From Anaeromyxobacter oryzisoli (GTDB lineage Bacteria; Myxococcota; Myxococcia; Myxococcales; Anaeromyxobacteraceae), in assembly GCF_022690765.1 (NCBI RefSeq), contig NZ_JALCZA010000001.1, positions 1 to 64,000 of the forward strand: DNA of 64,000 nucleotides, read 5' to 3'. This document shows, piece after piece, positions 18,289 through 27,704 of this stretch (its first letter is position 1; each line of letters opens with the position of its first letter). Position numbers and translations under genes: made by a program. The notes under the pieces were generated by a model. That model saw nothing but the letters and a program-made list of their open reading frames with translations, had not been told where the DNA came from and ran no database searches.

Positions 18289-20199
18289 TCACGCGAGGTG
18301 CGCGGCGGTCGCCGCGGGGAGCAGCACGGTCACGGCCGCGCCGGCTCCCTCCTCGCTCTCCACCACGATCCGGCCGTGGTGGGCCTCCACGATGCTGTGC
18401 GAGACGGACAGGCCGAGCCCGACCCGCCCCACCGAGTCCTTGGTGGTGAAGAAGGGATCGAAGATCCGCTCCCGGATCGTGACCGGGATCCCCTTGCCGG
18501 TGTCGGCGACGCGGAGCCGGAGCGCCTCGCCGCCGACGGTGCCGAGGCTCACCTCGAGGGCGCCGCCGCCGGGCATCGCGTTGACGGCGTTCTCGACGAG
18601 GTGAGCGACCACCTGCTGGAGCTGCACGGGGTCGCCCTGCGCGTCGGGCAGCGGCTCCTCGAACCGGGTGGTGAGCGTGATCCCGGCGGCGCGGAGCCGG
18701 TCCTCGTAGAGCGCGAGGGCGGCGCGCACGGGCCGCGCGAGGGGGAAGCGCTGCCCGGGGGTCGCCTGCTCCTGATCGGCGAACGCGCGGAGATCCTCCA
18801 CCACCCGCGCCACCCGGCCCGCCTGCTCCTGCGCCCGCGCGATCATCTCCGCCTGCTCCGTGCCCTGGAGCTGCTTCTTCAGGATCGCCAGGTAGCCGGT
18901 CACCGCGGTCATCGGGTTGTTCAGCTCGTGCGCGAGCCCCGCGCCGAGCGAGCCGAGCGCGGCGAGCCGGCGCGTCCGCAGGATCTGATCCTGGGCCGCC
19001 TCGAGCTCCGCGGTCCGCTCGTCCACGCGCTTCTGCAGCTCCCGGTTGAAGGTCCGGATCTCCTCGTCGCGCCGCCGGACCTCGCCGGTCATGTGGGCGA
19101 AGGCGCGGCCAAGGTCCGCGATCTCGTCCCGGCCGCCGACCGCGACGGGCGCGGAGTAGTCGCCGGACGCGATCGCGGCGGCGGCGCGCGAGAGCCGCGC
19201 CACCGGCCGCGTCACCATCCGCGCGAGGACCACCCCGAGCGTCCCGGCGAGGATCACCGCCACCGCCGCCCAGCTCCAGGTGTAGAACCGCAGCCGCCCC
19301 GAGGCGCTGAACGCCTCCGCCATCGGCTGCGCCACCACGGCGCCCCAGCCGAGCCCCTTCACCGGCGCGAAGGCCGAGAGCCACCGCTCCCCGCCGGCGC
19401 GCCGCACGAGCCGCGACCAGGACAGGTCGCGCGCGAACCCGACGTCCGAGAGCACCCGCTCATCGGGGGTGAGCGAGAGCGGCCGGCCCGAGGCGATGGG
19501 CTCGCCGCGCGCGTCCACGAGGTAGGCGAGGCTGCTCCCGCCGGAGAGCTCCGCGAGGCGGCTCTCGACGTCCCGCAGCACCAGCTCCGCCGCGAGGGTG
19601 CGATCCTTCGCGATCCGGAGCGCCACCGCGATCCGGACCGGCCCGTGCGCGCCGCGGTAGGGCGCGCCCAGGGCGGTCGCGCCGGGGCGGGGCGGCGCCG
19701 GAGGGATCCGGCGCGAGAAGGCCTCCACGTCCGCGTCGGTCACCGGCTCGCGCCCGGCGAGCGCGGGGGACTCCTCCGGGTCCCGCTCGAGGACGGGCCC
19801 GGCGATCGGGACGCCGCGGTCGTTCACGACGGCGAGGATCGAGACGAAGGAGAGCTGGCGGTACGGCACCGACAGCATCTGCGCGGTCTCGCCGGGCGCG
19901 AGCTCGTCGAACGGCAGGGCCGCCACCGCGAGGCGGAGGCTCTCGATCGAGCTCGAGACGAAGCGATCGGTGAAGAGGGCGAGGTCCGCCGCGGTCTGCG
20001 TCTGCATGCGCCCCACGGTCCGCTGCAGCTCGTCCCGGCTGACCGTGTAGGACACGAGCCCCAGCAGCGCGACGGGCAGGACGCCCACCGCGAGGAGCAC
20101 GAGCCCGATCTTGGCGCCGAACCGCATGCGGTGCGCGTCCTCCGACCGGCCCGCCGGCGCCCCGGCGGGGAAAGAGGCGAGCCCGCCCCGGGTGGCCAT
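18289..20199 (-). CDS. Membrane sensor histidine kinase (periplasmic sensor, HAMP)
   Basis: A 636-residue transmembrane kinase. Helix 1 is IGLVLLAVGVLPVALLGLVSY, followed by a periplasmic sensor of about 250 residues (Cache-like arrangement), helix 2 (SWAAVAVILAGTLGVVLARM), a HAMP domain (TRPVARLSRAAAAIASGDY), a coiled coil, the dimerisation domain (AGLAHELNNPMTAVTG) and the ATPase (LVENAVNAMPGGG; DTGKGIPVTI; RVGLGLSVSHSI). An internal ATG at 20127 (MRFGAKIG) would remove an arginine-poor leader and is an equally good start. It is the first gene of the five-gene minus-strand operon and the likely input of that system. Confidence 0.9.
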   Translation of the reverse strand: MATRGGLASFPAGAPAGRSEDAHRMRFGAKIGLVLLAVGVLPVALLGLVSYTVSRDELQRTVGRMQTQTAADLALFTDRFVSSSIESLRLAVAALPFDELAPGETAQMLSVPYRQLSFVSILAVVNDRGVPIAGPVLERDPEESPALAGREPVTDADVEAFSRRIPPAPPRPGATALGAPYRGAHGPVRIAVALRIAKDRTLAAELVLRDVESRLAELSGGSSLAYLVDARGEPIASGRPLSLTPDERVLSDVGFARDLSWSRLVRRAGGERWLSAFAPVKGLGWGAVVAQPMAEAFSASGRLRFYTWSWAAVAVILAGTLGVVLARMVTRPVARLSRAAAAIASGDYSAPVAVGGRDEIADLGRAFAHMTGEVRRRDEEIRTFNRELQKRVDERTAELEAAQDQILRTRRLAALGSLGAGLAHELNNPMTAVTGYLAILKKQLQGTEQAEMIARAQEQAGRVARVVEDLRAFADQEQATPGQRFPLARPVRAALALYEDRLRAAGITLTTRFEEPLPDAQGDPVQLQQVVAHLVENAVNAMPGGGALEVSLGTVGGEALRLRVADTGKGIPVTIRERIFDPFFTTKDSVGRVGLGLSVSHSIVEAHHGRIVVESEEGAGAAVTVLLPAATAAHLA

Positions 20200-20382
20200 C
20201 CCACCCGCTCGTACATGGGCGGGTCAATATGGCTGCCTCACCGGCGGGCGGACAAGCCACGAAACAGCCCCCAATGTCCCACATTCCGGAGACATGTCCA
20301 CGAAAGGGATGCGCCCCCGTGGTCAAGGCCTTCGCGCGGGCTGCCGCACGATCGGGCGCCCTGCCCCCCGCCCGGTGCCTGT

Positions 20383-20410
20383 TTGACTGGCGTGCCGGAA
20401 TGGGTATGGT
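20383..20410 (+). promoter_or_regulatory. Candidate sigma-70 promoter for the phosphate genes
   Basis: TTGACT and TATGGT separated by 16 nt lie 43 nt before the PhoU-like start codon. The surrounding 20200-20452 space also separates this pair from the divergent kinase operon. Assignment is by consensus resemblance only. Confidence 0.45.
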
Positions 20411-20452
20411 CGCGCCGCCGAGCCAAGGCCCCCCGGCAGGAGACGACGGTCG

Positions 20453-21088
20453 ATGACGATGTTCGAGAAGCTGATGCCGAAGTCCGACGATTTCTTCTCG
20501 GATTTCGAGGCACAAGCGGCGACGGTCGTGGCAGGCACCAAGCTGCTCCACGACCTCCTCCAGGACTTCACGGACGTCCCCGCGAAGTGCCAGGCGATCA
20601 AGGACATCGAGCACCGCGCGGACGACATCACGCACCGCGCCTTCGCCCGCCTCCACACACAGTTCATCACCCCGTTCGACCGGACCGAGATCCACCGGCT
20701 CCTCTCCCGGATCGACGACGTGCTCGACCTCGCCGACGCCGCCGCGGAGCGGCTCGGGCTCTACGACATCGAGTCGGTGCTCCCGGAGTCGCGCGAGCTC
20801 GCGGCGGTGCTCGTCGCCCAGTCCGAGAAGATGGTGGAGGCGGTGAAGCTCCTCCGGACGATGAAGAAGGATCCGCGCGCCATCATCGAGGCCTGCAAGG
20901 AGATCAACGTCCTCGAGAACCAGGCCGACACGCTCACGCGCAAGACCATGGCGATGCTCTTCAAGCGCGGGAACGATCCGCTCACGGTCATGAAGTGGAA
21001 GGAGATCATCGACCTGATCGAGAGCGCGACCGATCGGGTCGAGGACGTCGCGAACGTGATCGAGGGCGTGGTCCTGGAGCACGCGTAG
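20453..21088 (+). CDS. PhoU-like DUF47 phosphate transport regulator
   Basis: A 211-residue, all-helical cytoplasmic protein of the DUF47/PhoU-like family, which pairs with PiT transporters and is thought to control them. Typical segments are the N-terminal FFSDFEAQAATVVAGTKLL, the acidic metal-binding helices IKDIEHRADDITHRAF and ENQADTLTRKTMAMLF, and FDRTEIHRLLSRIDDVLDL between them. An AGGAG sits about 12 nt before the ATG. The PiT gene starts 10 nt after its stop, so the two form an operon. Confidence 0.92.
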   Translation: MTMFEKLMPKSDDFFSDFEAQAATVVAGTKLLHDLLQDFTDVPAKCQAIKDIEHRADDITHRAFARLHTQFITPFDRTEIHRLLSRIDDVLDLADAAAERLGLYDIESVLPESRELAAVLVAQSEKMVEAVKLLRTMKKDPRAIIEACKEINVLENQADTLTRKTMAMLFKRGNDPLTVMKWKEIIDLIESATDRVEDVANVIEGVVLEHA

Positions 21089-21098
21089 CGAACCCACC

Positions 21099-22157
21099 AT
21101 GCTCACGCTCGTCGTCGTCGCCCTCATCGCAGTCGCCCTGGCGTTCGACTTCCTCAACGGCTTCCACGACGCGGCCAACTCCATCGCGACGGTGGTCTCG
21201 ACGCGCGTCCTCTCGCCGCTCACCGCGGTGGTCTGGGCGGCGTTCTTCAACTTCGTCTCGGCGGCCCCGGTGCTCTGGGGCGTCGAGCTCAAGGTCGCCG
21301 CCACGATGGGCAAGGGGATCGTCGAGTTCCCCGCGCTCCAGGCGCGCGGGCCGACGTTCGTGCTCGCCTTCATCTTCGCCGCCCTGGTGGGCGCGATCGT
21401 CTGGAACCTCGTCACCTGGTGGTGGGGGCTCCCGTCGTCCTCCTCCCACGCCCTCGCGGGCGGGATGATCGGCGCCTGCCTCGTGGCGCTCGGGCCGAGC
21501 GGCCTCATCCGCGCCGGCATCCTCAAGATCGTCCTCTTCATCGTGCTGTCGCCGGTCATCGGCCTCGTGCTCGGCGGGACGATGATGGTCCTCACCGCCT
21601 GGGTGGTCCGGCGGAGCACCCCGCTCAAGGTGGACCACTGGTTCCGCCGGCTCCAGCTCTTCTCCGCGGCGATCTTCAGCTACAGCCACGGCACCAACGA
21701 CGCCCAGAAGGTGATGGGCATCATCACGGTGATCCTCTACGGCACGGTCTGGGCGGATCGCGCGGCGATGACCCCCGGCCACTTCCCGGTGCCGTTCTGG
21801 GTGGTCCTCGCCTGCCACCTCTCCATCGGCCTCGGGACGATGTTCGGTGGGTGGCGCATCGTCAGGACGATGGGCCACAGCCTGACGAAGCTCCAGCCCA
21901 TCGGCGGCTTCTGCGCGGAGACGGGCGGCGGCGTGACCATCCTCGCCCTCGCCCACCTCGGCATCCCGGTCTCGACGACCCACACCATCACCGGCGCGAT
22001 CGTCGGCGTCGGCGCGACCAAGGGCTCGCGGGCGGTCCACTGGGGCGTCGCCGGCCGGATCATCTGGGCCTGGATCTTCACGATCCCGGCGGCGGCCGTG
22101 GTCGCCGCGGTGCTGTTCAGCGTGACCCGCGGGGCGATCGCGCTCGTCGGGGGTTAG
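21099..22157 (+). CDS. pit: PiT-family inorganic phosphate transporter
   Basis: A 352-residue integral membrane protein of the PiT family (phosphate:cation symport). Family signatures are present in both halves: FLNGFHDAANSIATVVSTR near the N-terminus and FSYSHGTNDAQKVMGII in the second half, with WGLPSSSSHALAGGMIGA and GIPVSTTHTITGAIVG as the paired re-entrant motifs. About nine or ten hydrophobic helices can be counted. Its coupling to the DUF47 gene matches the standard family pairing. Confidence 0.95.
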   Translation: MLTLVVVALIAVALAFDFLNGFHDAANSIATVVSTRVLSPLTAVVWAAFFNFVSAAPVLWGVELKVAATMGKGIVEFPALQARGPTFVLAFIFAALVGAIVWNLVTWWWGLPSSSSHALAGGMIGACLVALGPSGLIRAGILKIVLFIVLSPVIGLVLGGTMMVLTAWVVRRSTPLKVDHWFRRLQLFSAAIFSYSHGTNDAQKVMGIITVILYGTVWADRAAMTPGHFPVPFWVVLACHLSIGLGTMFGGWRIVRTMGHSLTKLQPIGGFCAETGGGVTILALAHLGIPVSTTHTITGAIVGVGATKGSRAVHWGVAGRIIWAWIFTIPAAAVVAAVLFSVTRGAIALVGG

Positions 22158-22182
22158 GCGCGCAGGGCCGGTGACCGCTCCC

Positions 22183-22352
22183 CCCGTGGCCGTGCCCGTA
22201 CCCGTCACCGATCACCGTGCCCGCCTCCCGAGTCCCGTGTCCCCTGGCCCGTGACTCCGTCGGATCACGGGGTGCGGGCCACGGGCCACGCGAGGGCGGG
22301 TCACGGGTGACGCAGAAGCCGGTGACGGTGACGGGCACGGTGCACGGGTGAG
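22183..22352. repeat. GTG/CAC-rich mosaic repeat, copy 2
   Basis: This block repeats the order seen in copy 1: CCGTGCCCGTACCCGTCACC, a stem formed by CCCCTGGCCCGTGA and CGGGCCACGGGCCACGCGAG, then GGTCACGGGTGACGCAGAAG and CCGGTGACGGTGACGGGCAC. It occupies the space between the convergent PiT and RlmN-like genes. Confidence 0.8.
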
Positions 22353-22394
22353 CGAACCCTGACCTCGTCGTGCTCGTGACCGTGCCGACCGCGC

Positions 22395-23441
22395 TCACCG
22401 CCCCCGGGCGCGCGACGCGAGCATCCCGCAGGCGGCGTGCTCGTCCTGCCCGCCCGAGTAGCGGCGGACGATGGGCTGCCCGGGCAGCTCGCGGGCGAGG
22501 GCGTCCCGGAACGCGTTCCACTCGTCCTCGCCGGGCGGCCGGAAGCGGCCGCTCGCGTCGTTCACGGCGATGGGGTTGAGCCGCACCGGGATCCCGGCGA
22601 GGAGCCGGCCGAGGGCGGCCGCGTCCTCCGGGCCCACGTTCACGCCGGAGACCATCACGTACTCGAGCGTCACCCGCCCGCGCGCCGCGGCGTGCTCCCG
22701 GATGGCGTCCACGAGCTCGTCGAGCGGGAAGCCCTCCTCGACGGGCATGAGGGCGCGGCGCTTCCAGGGGATCGCGGCGGTGAGCGAGACGCAGAGCCGG
22801 AACTTGTGCCCCTCGGCGGTGTACCGCCGGATCATCGGCACCACGCCCGCGGTGGAGATCGAGATGCGGCGCGCGTCGATCCGGCCGCCGGCCGGATCGC
22901 AGAGCGCGTACGCCGCCTCGAGCACCGCGTCGTAGTTCAGGAGCGGCTCGCCCTGCCCCATGAAGACGACGCCCGTCACCGGGAGGGTCGAGTCGGCGCG
23001 GACGTGCAGCACCTGGGCGACGATCTCCCAGCTCCGGAGCGAGCGGGTGAGCCCGAGCTCGCCGGTGGCGCAGAAGGCGCAGCCGAGCGCGCAGCCCACC
23101 TGCGAGGAGACGCAGACCACGTGATGCGTGTCGTGGAGCGGGATCCGCACCGCCTCGACGCGCTCGCCGTCCGGGAGGGCGAGGAGGTACTTGCGGAAGC
23201 CGTCCCGGGCGTCCACCGCCTCGACGCGGGTGAGCTCGCCGGGGATCGCGAGGGCGGCCACCCGATCCAGCACCTCGCGCCGGACGTTCCGCGCCCCTCG
23301 GAGCGACTCGCCCCGCCCGATGACCGCGCCGGTGATCCGCCGTGCGTCCTCCAGGGAGATCCCCGCTTTGCGGGCGAGGGCCCGGCTGTCCTGACCCAGC
23401 AGGTGGAGCACGGCCGCCAGATAGCATAAGTTCCGCGCCAT
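22395..23441 (-). CDS. RlmN/Cfr-family radical SAM methyltransferase
   Basis: A 348-residue radical S-adenosylmethionine enzyme of the RlmN/Cfr family, which methylates C2 of A2503 in 23S rRNA (and A37 in some tRNAs). The iron-sulfur motif is CALGCAFC, preceded by [48 protein letters not shown] and EYVMVSGVN are family blocks; the resolving Cys lies in HAACGML near the end. The ATG at 23441 lies within the same CATG as the start of the divergent lipoprotein gene; a GTG at 23411 is an alternative that would leave room for a promoter. Whether it is the main RlmN or a paralogue cannot be told here. Confidence 0.85.
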   Translation of the reverse strand: MARNLCYLAAVLHLLGQDSRALARKAGISLEDARRITGAVIGRGESLRGARNVRREVLDRVAALAIPGELTRVEAVDARDGFRKYLLALPDGERVEAVRIPLHDTHHVVCVSSQVGCALGCAFCATGELGLTRSLRSWEIVAQVLHVRADSTLPVTGVVFMGQGEPLLNYDAVLEAAYALCDPAGGRIDARRISISTAGVVPMIRRYTAEGHKFRLCVSLTAAIPWKRRALMPVEEGFPLDELVDAIREHAAARGRVTLEYVMVSGVNVGPEDAAALGRLLAGIPVRLNPIAVNDASGRFRPPGEDEWNAFRDALARELPGQPIVRRYSGGQDEHAACGMLASRARGR

Positions 23442-23838
23442 GAGAGCACTCGCGCTAGCGGGCCTCCTCCTCCTCGGAGGGTGCATGGCCTACGTGGAGC
23501 CGTACGCCGAGCCGACCACGCCCCCGCCGCCGGCCGCCCCGCCGCCGCCGGCGAGGCCCGCGCCGCCGCCTCGCCGGTACCTCTCCGAGCGCCAGGCGGT
23601 GGACGTCGCGTTCCAGATCGCGCAGGACCGCGGCCTCGACGTGGAGCGCGTCCGTCACGCCCACCTCGACGGCGCAGGGCGCTGGCACGTCGAGCTCGGC
23701 GGGCGCGATCGCGCGAACCTCGTCCTCGACGCGCGCGACGGCCGCCTCCTGAAGGGCCAGTTCAAGCAGCGCGGCCACGGCCACGGCCACGGCCATGGCC
23801 ACGACGACGACGACCAGGGCGAGGAGTGGGACGACTGA
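23440..23838 (+). CDS. Lipoprotein with PepSY-like segment and His/Asp-rich tail
   Basis: A 132-residue lipoprotein. A very short signal ([15 protein letters not shown]) ends in a lipobox. A proline-rich linker follows, then a segment resembling a single PepSY unit ([18 protein letters not shown] to [11 protein letters not shown]), and a tail with repeated Gly-His followed by acidic residues, likely to bind divalent metal such as nickel, copper or zinc. The lipobox fixes the start at 23440. Known homologues are not recalled; the metal-binding role is inference from composition. Confidence 0.7.
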   Translation: MRALALAGLLLLGGCMAYVEPYAEPTTPPPPAAPPPPARPAPPPRRYLSERQAVDVAFQIAQDRGLDVERVRHAHLDGAGRWHVELGGRDRANLVLDARDGRLLKGQFKQRGHGHGHGHGHDDDDQGEEWDD

Positions 23839-23864
23839 GCATGGGCCGCTCGGCCGGGTCGAGC

Positions 23865-24042
23865 CCGTCGCGAGGCACACGATGCCGTCGCCGAGCCGGG
23901 CACACGACGACGGAGCAGCGCAGGCGCTTCGAAGTTCCGTTCGCCCTGAGCGTAGGCGCGCGCTGCGCGCCGGAGTCGAAGGGCGAGCAGCGGACGGAGG
24001 AGTCTGCCCGGCGCAGGCAGGCAGCGTGCGCCGCAGCAGGGC
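23865..24042. repeat. Intergenic repeat family 3, copy 2
   Basis: Contains TTCCGTTCGCCCTGAGCGTA, an alternating GC tract and GCCGGAGTCGAAGGGCGAGC, the inverse of the corresponding block at 13641-13880, followed by GAGTCTGCCCGGCGCAGGCA in the direct orientation. It separates the lipoprotein gene and the convergent glycosylase gene. Confidence 0.7.
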
Positions 24043-24651
24043 TCAGCCCGCCCGCCCCCGCCGGCCGGAGGGCGTCGGCCTGCTCACCCACGGGTTCCCG
24101 GCCAGCGCGAACCGCCACGGCCGCTCCGCCCACTCGCCCGCGGACTGCACGTTGACCCGCGGCCCGGCCACGATCCGCTCGGCCGGGGGCGGCGCGTCCT
24201 CGACGAAGAGATCGTCGCCCAGGAGGTCGCGGCCGTTGTCGTGCTCGCGCCGGATCGCGAGCGCGCGGCAGAGGTTCCCCGGGCCGCGCGTCGAGTGCAG
24301 GCACCCCTCGAGCGGCTCGGCGGCGCGGACCAGGACCGCGGAGGGGAAGCCCTCCGGCCCGGTCACCACGTTCATGCAGTGGCTGGTGCCGTAGATCAGG
24401 TAGACGTACGCGACCGCCGGCGGCCCGAACATGATCGCCGCGCGCGGCGTGGGGCCGGCGCGCGCGTGCGAGGCCCGGTCGTCCGGGCCGTGATACGCCT
24501 CGGTCTCCACGATGCGCGCCGCGCGGCGGTCGCCGCCGTCGCGGTGCACGAGGATCTTCCCGAGCAGCTCGCGCGCCACCGTCCGCGTGTCACGCGCGTA
24601 GAACTCGCGCGGGAGCTTCCGGGGGGCGCGCGCAGGGAGGGCCTGGGCCAT
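24043..24651 (-). CDS. 3-methyladenine DNA glycosylase (AAG family)
   Basis: A 202-residue base-excision enzyme of the AAG/MPG family, which removes alkylated purines. Family blocks are [19 protein letters not shown], the catalytic Glu in [39 protein letters not shown], and [18 protein letters not shown] use the ATG at 24651 (MAQALPAR) rather than that at 24717, since the conserved domain starts about 12 residues later. It is divergent from pyruvate kinase. Confidence 0.92.
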   Translation of the reverse strand: MAQALPARAPRKLPREFYARDTRTVARELLGKILVHRDGGDRRAARIVETEAYHGPDDRASHARAGPTPRAAIMFGPPAVAYVYLIYGTSHCMNVVTGPEGFPSAVLVRAAEPLEGCLHSTRGPGNLCRALAIRREHDNGRDLLGDDLFVEDAPPPAERIVAGPRVNVQSAGEWAERPWRFALAGNPWVSRPTPSGRRGRAG

Positions 24652-24803
24652 CTCGCCGTGACCGTACCGCGCGGGCGACGCGGGCGCCAACGCGATGGCC
24701 CCGTGCGGGGCGTGCACCGCGCCGGCGCTCGCCCGGCGGGCAGCCCGCGCGCCGGGCGGATGCGTGGACTCCGGTCGCCGTGCGGCGTTAAGAACACGCT
24801 TCT

Positions 24804-26276
24804 ATGCGCCGAGCCAAGATCGTCGCGACGCTCGGGCCCGCTTCCGCAGACCCGGCGGTCCTCGAGAAGCTCCTCGATCTCGGGGTGGACGTCGCGCGCC
24901 TCAACTTCTCCCACGGGCGGCACGAGGATCACGCCCAGATGCTCGACAAGGTCCGGGCCGCCTCCCGCCAGCTCGGGAAGGCGATCGCCGTCCTGCAGGA
25001 CCTGCAGGGGCCGAAGATCCGCACCGGCCCGCTCAAGGCGGGCAAGGCGGGCGTGCGCATCCGCAGCGGCGACGAGCTCGTCATCACCACCGAGGACGAG
25101 GTGCTCGGGGACGAGAAGCTCGTCTCCACGACCTACCCCCACCTCGCCGAGGACGTGCGGGCGGGCGACCGGCTCCTCGTGGACGACGGCCTGCTGGAGT
25201 TCCGGGTCCTCTCCACCGACGGCGTGCGGGCGCGCGTCGAGGTGGTCGAGGGCGGGATCCTCGGCGAGCACAAGGGCATCAACCTGCCCGGGGTGGCGCT
25301 CCGGGCCGAGGCCCTCTCCGAGAAGGACCGGGCCGACGTCGCGTTCGGGATCTCGCACGGCGTGGACTACGTCGCGCTCTCGTTCGTGCGCACGCCGGCG
25401 GACGTGCAGCTCTGCCGCGCCGAGATGGAGCGGGCGGGGCGCGTCGTCCCGATCATCGCGAAGATCGAGAAGCCGGAGGCGCTCGACAACATCGACGCGA
25501 TCATCGCCGCCGCGGACGGGGTGATGGTCGCGCGCGGCGACCTCGGCGTGGAGATCCTGCCGGAGCGCGTCCCGGGGCTGCAGAAGAAGATCTGCCAGAA
25601 GGCGAACGCGGCCGGGAAGCCCGTGATCGTCGCCACCCAGATGCTCAACTCGATGATCGAGCACCCGCGCCCGACGCGCGCCGAGGCCTCGGACGTCGCG
25701 AACGGCGTCTGGGACGGCGCCGACGCGGTGATGCTCTCGGGCGAGACCGCGAGCGGCCGCTACCCGCTCCTCTCCGTGCAGATGATGGACCGGATCGTCC
25801 GCGAGGCGGAGGAGGACATCGCCCCGCACCCCGTCGGCCTGCCCACCCGGCTCGGCGACGCCGAGAGCCCGGACAGCGAGGTGATCGCGGCCGCGGCCTG
25901 CGAGGCCGCCGCCGTGTCGCGCGCGGTGGCGATCTGCTGCTTCACGCTCCGCGGCGAGACCGCCCGCCTCCTCGCGCGGTTCCGGCCGCACGTGCCGATC
26001 GTCGCCTTCTCGCCGGACCAGGCGATCCGGCGCCGGCTCTCGCTCTACTGGGGCGTGGTCCCGAAGGTGATGGAGCCGGTGAAGAACGCGGACCTCATGG
26101 CCGAGCTGGTCTCGGACCGGCTCCTCGAGGAGGGCTCGGTGAAGCCCGGCGACCGGGTGGTGCTCGTGCACGGCTCGCCCCTCGGGATCCCCGGCCACAC
26201 CAACTCGATCCGGCTCCACGAGATCACCCACCCCTCGGAGCGGGGACCCGCGAATAGATACCGCGTGCCGGTGTAG
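24804..26276 (+). CDS. pyk: Pyruvate kinase
   Basis: A 490-residue glycolytic enzyme converting phosphoenolpyruvate and ADP to pyruvate and ATP. The N-terminal RRAKIVATLGPASAD, ARLNFSHGRHEDH, LQDLQGPKIRTGPL, the active-site block VVPIIAKIEKPEALDNID with GVMVARGDLGVEI, and ATQMLNSMIEHPRPTRAE are all present, and the length is normal. The C-terminal regulatory domain is present (VAICCFTLRGETARLLARFRP). It stands alone; no operon partner follows within 240 bp. Confidence 0.97.
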   Translation: MRRAKIVATLGPASADPAVLEKLLDLGVDVARLNFSHGRHEDHAQMLDKVRAASRQLGKAIAVLQDLQGPKIRTGPLKAGKAGVRIRSGDELVITTEDEVLGDEKLVSTTYPHLAEDVRAGDRLLVDDGLLEFRVLSTDGVRARVEVVEGGILGEHKGINLPGVALRAEALSEKDRADVAFGISHGVDYVALSFVRTPADVQLCRAEMERAGRVVPIIAKIEKPEALDNIDAIIAAADGVMVARGDLGVEILPERVPGLQKKICQKANAAGKPVIVATQMLNSMIEHPRPTRAEASDVANGVWDGADAVMLSGETASGRYPLLSVQMMDRIVREAEEDIAPHPVGLPTRLGDAESPDSEVIAAAACEAAAVSRAVAICCFTLRGETARLLARFRPHVPIVAFSPDQAIRRRLSLYWGVVPKVMEPVKNADLMAELVSDRLLEEGSVKPGDRVVLVHGSPLGIPGHTNSIRLHEITHPSERGPANRYRVPV

Positions 26277-26478
26277 AGAGGCGGGACGGGCACGAGTTCC
26301 GTGCCCGTGCCCGTGCCCGTCACCGTGACCGTTCCCCGTGCCCGCATCCCGCCTCCCGTGTCCCCTGGCCCGTGATCCGACGACGGCGTCGGTCCACGGG
26401 AACCGGGCCACGGGCCACCGGAGGCGGTTCACGGGTCACGCAAAAGCCGGTGTGTACGGTGCACGGGGTACGAGCGAC
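26277..26478. repeat. GTG/CAC-rich mosaic repeat, copy 3
   Basis: Starts at the stop of pyruvate kinase and has the family's block order: GTGCCCGTGCCCGTCACCGT, CCCCTGGCCCGTGATCCGAC with an inner GACGACGGCGTCG hairpin, CGGGCCACGGGCCACCGGAG, GGTTCACGGGTCACGCAAAA, then GTGTACGGTGCACGGGG. It fills most of the space before the M24 peptidase gene. Confidence 0.8.
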
Positions 26479-26519
26479 GAAACGGAGCGTGCGGCCTCCG
26501 CGCGTTATAGCCTCTCCCC

Positions 26520-27704
26520 ATGGACATCCCGGCCCTCCAGCGCGCGCTGGCCGAGCAGGACCTCGACGCGTGGCTCCTCTACGACTTCCACGGCCAGAAC
26601 CCGACCGCGCTGGACGCGCTCGGCCTCGCCGGGCACATGCTCACCCGGCGGTGGTTCTACCTCGTGCCGCGCGCGGGCGAGCCGGTCGCCCTGGTCCACG
26701 CGATCGAGCTCGGCTCGTTCCCGCGCGAGGTGGAGGGCGAGCGCCGGCGGTACGCGTCGTGGCAGTCGCTCCGCGCGGAGCTGGGCGCGCTCCTCGGCCG
26801 GCTCCGGCCCGGGGCGCGGATCGCGATGGAGTACTTCCCGGAGGGGGCGATCCCGTACCTCTCCCGCGTGGACGCGGGGACGCTCGAGCTCGTGCGGACC
26901 TTCGGCGTCGAGGTGGTCTCCTCCGCCGAGCTCGTGCAGCGCTTCCTGTGCCGCTGGGACGCGGCGCAGGTCCGCAGCCACGCCCGGGCGCTCGCCGGGA
27001 TCGAGGCCGCGAAGGACGCCGCCTTCGCCCGGATCGGCGAGGCGCAGCGGCGCGGCGAGCGGATCCTCGAGACCGACGTCCAGCGGCTCCTCCTCGAGCG
27101 CTTCGCGGCGGACGGCCTCGAGGCCGACCACCCGCCCATCGTCGCCGTGAACGGCCACGCCGGGGACCCGCACTACGAGCCCTCCGAGGCGACCCCGACC
27201 GCCATCGCGCGCGGGGACCTCGTCCTCATCGACCTGTGGGCCCGCGGGACGGGGCCGCGCGACGTCTACGCCGACATCACCTGGGTCGGCTTCTGCGGCG
27301 ACGACCCGCCCCCGCGGCTCCGGGAGATCTTCGCGGTCACCGCCGGCGCGCGGGACCTCGGCCTCGCCACGGTCGAGCGGGCGCACCGCGCGGGGGAGGT
27401 GCTCGAGGGGTGGCAGGTGGACCGCGCGGTCCGCGACTTCATCGGCCGCCACGGGTTCGCCGAGCGGTTCCTCCACCGCACCGGCCACTCGATCGGCACG
27501 AGCGTGCACGGCGACGGCGCGAACCTCGACGACCTCGAGACGCACGACACCCGCCGGCTCGTCCCCGGCCTCGCCTTCTCGATCGAGCCCGGCATCTACC
27601 TCCCGGAGGAGGGGCTCGGCGTCCGGAGCGAGATCGACGTGGTCCTCACCGCGGACGGGCCGAAGGTCTTCGGCGACCTCCAGCGGGAGCTCGTGAGGAT
27701 CTAG
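26520..27704 (+). CDS. M24-family aminopeptidase (Xaa-Pro peptidase-like)
   Basis: A 394-residue cytoplasmic metallopeptidase of the pita-bread fold (creatinase/prolidase/Xaa-Pro aminopeptidase). An N-terminal creatinase-type domain (residues about 1-150) precedes the catalytic domain, whose metal ligands are visible: Asp in LVLIDLWARG, Asp in VYADITWVGF, His in LHRTGHSIG, Glu in SIEPGIYLPEEG, and Glu in VRSEIDVVL. The last codon shares TAGTG with the start of the following gene, so the two are translationally coupled. Confidence 0.93.
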   Translation: MDIPALQRALAEQDLDAWLLYDFHGQNPTALDALGLAGHMLTRRWFYLVPRAGEPVALVHAIELGSFPREVEGERRRYASWQSLRAELGALLGRLRPGARIAMEYFPEGAIPYLSRVDAGTLELVRTFGVEVVSSAELVQRFLCRWDAAQVRSHARALAGIEAAKDAAFARIGEAQRRGERILETDVQRLLLERFAADGLEADHPPIVAVNGHAGDPHYEPSEATPTAIARGDLVLIDLWARGTGPRDVYADITWVGFCGDDPPPRLREIFAVTAGARDLGLATVERAHRAGEVLEGWQVDRAVRDFIGRHGFAERFLHRTGHSIGTSVHGDGANLDDLETHDTRRLVPGLAFSIEPGIYLPEEGLGVRSEIDVVLTADGPKVFGDLQRELVRI

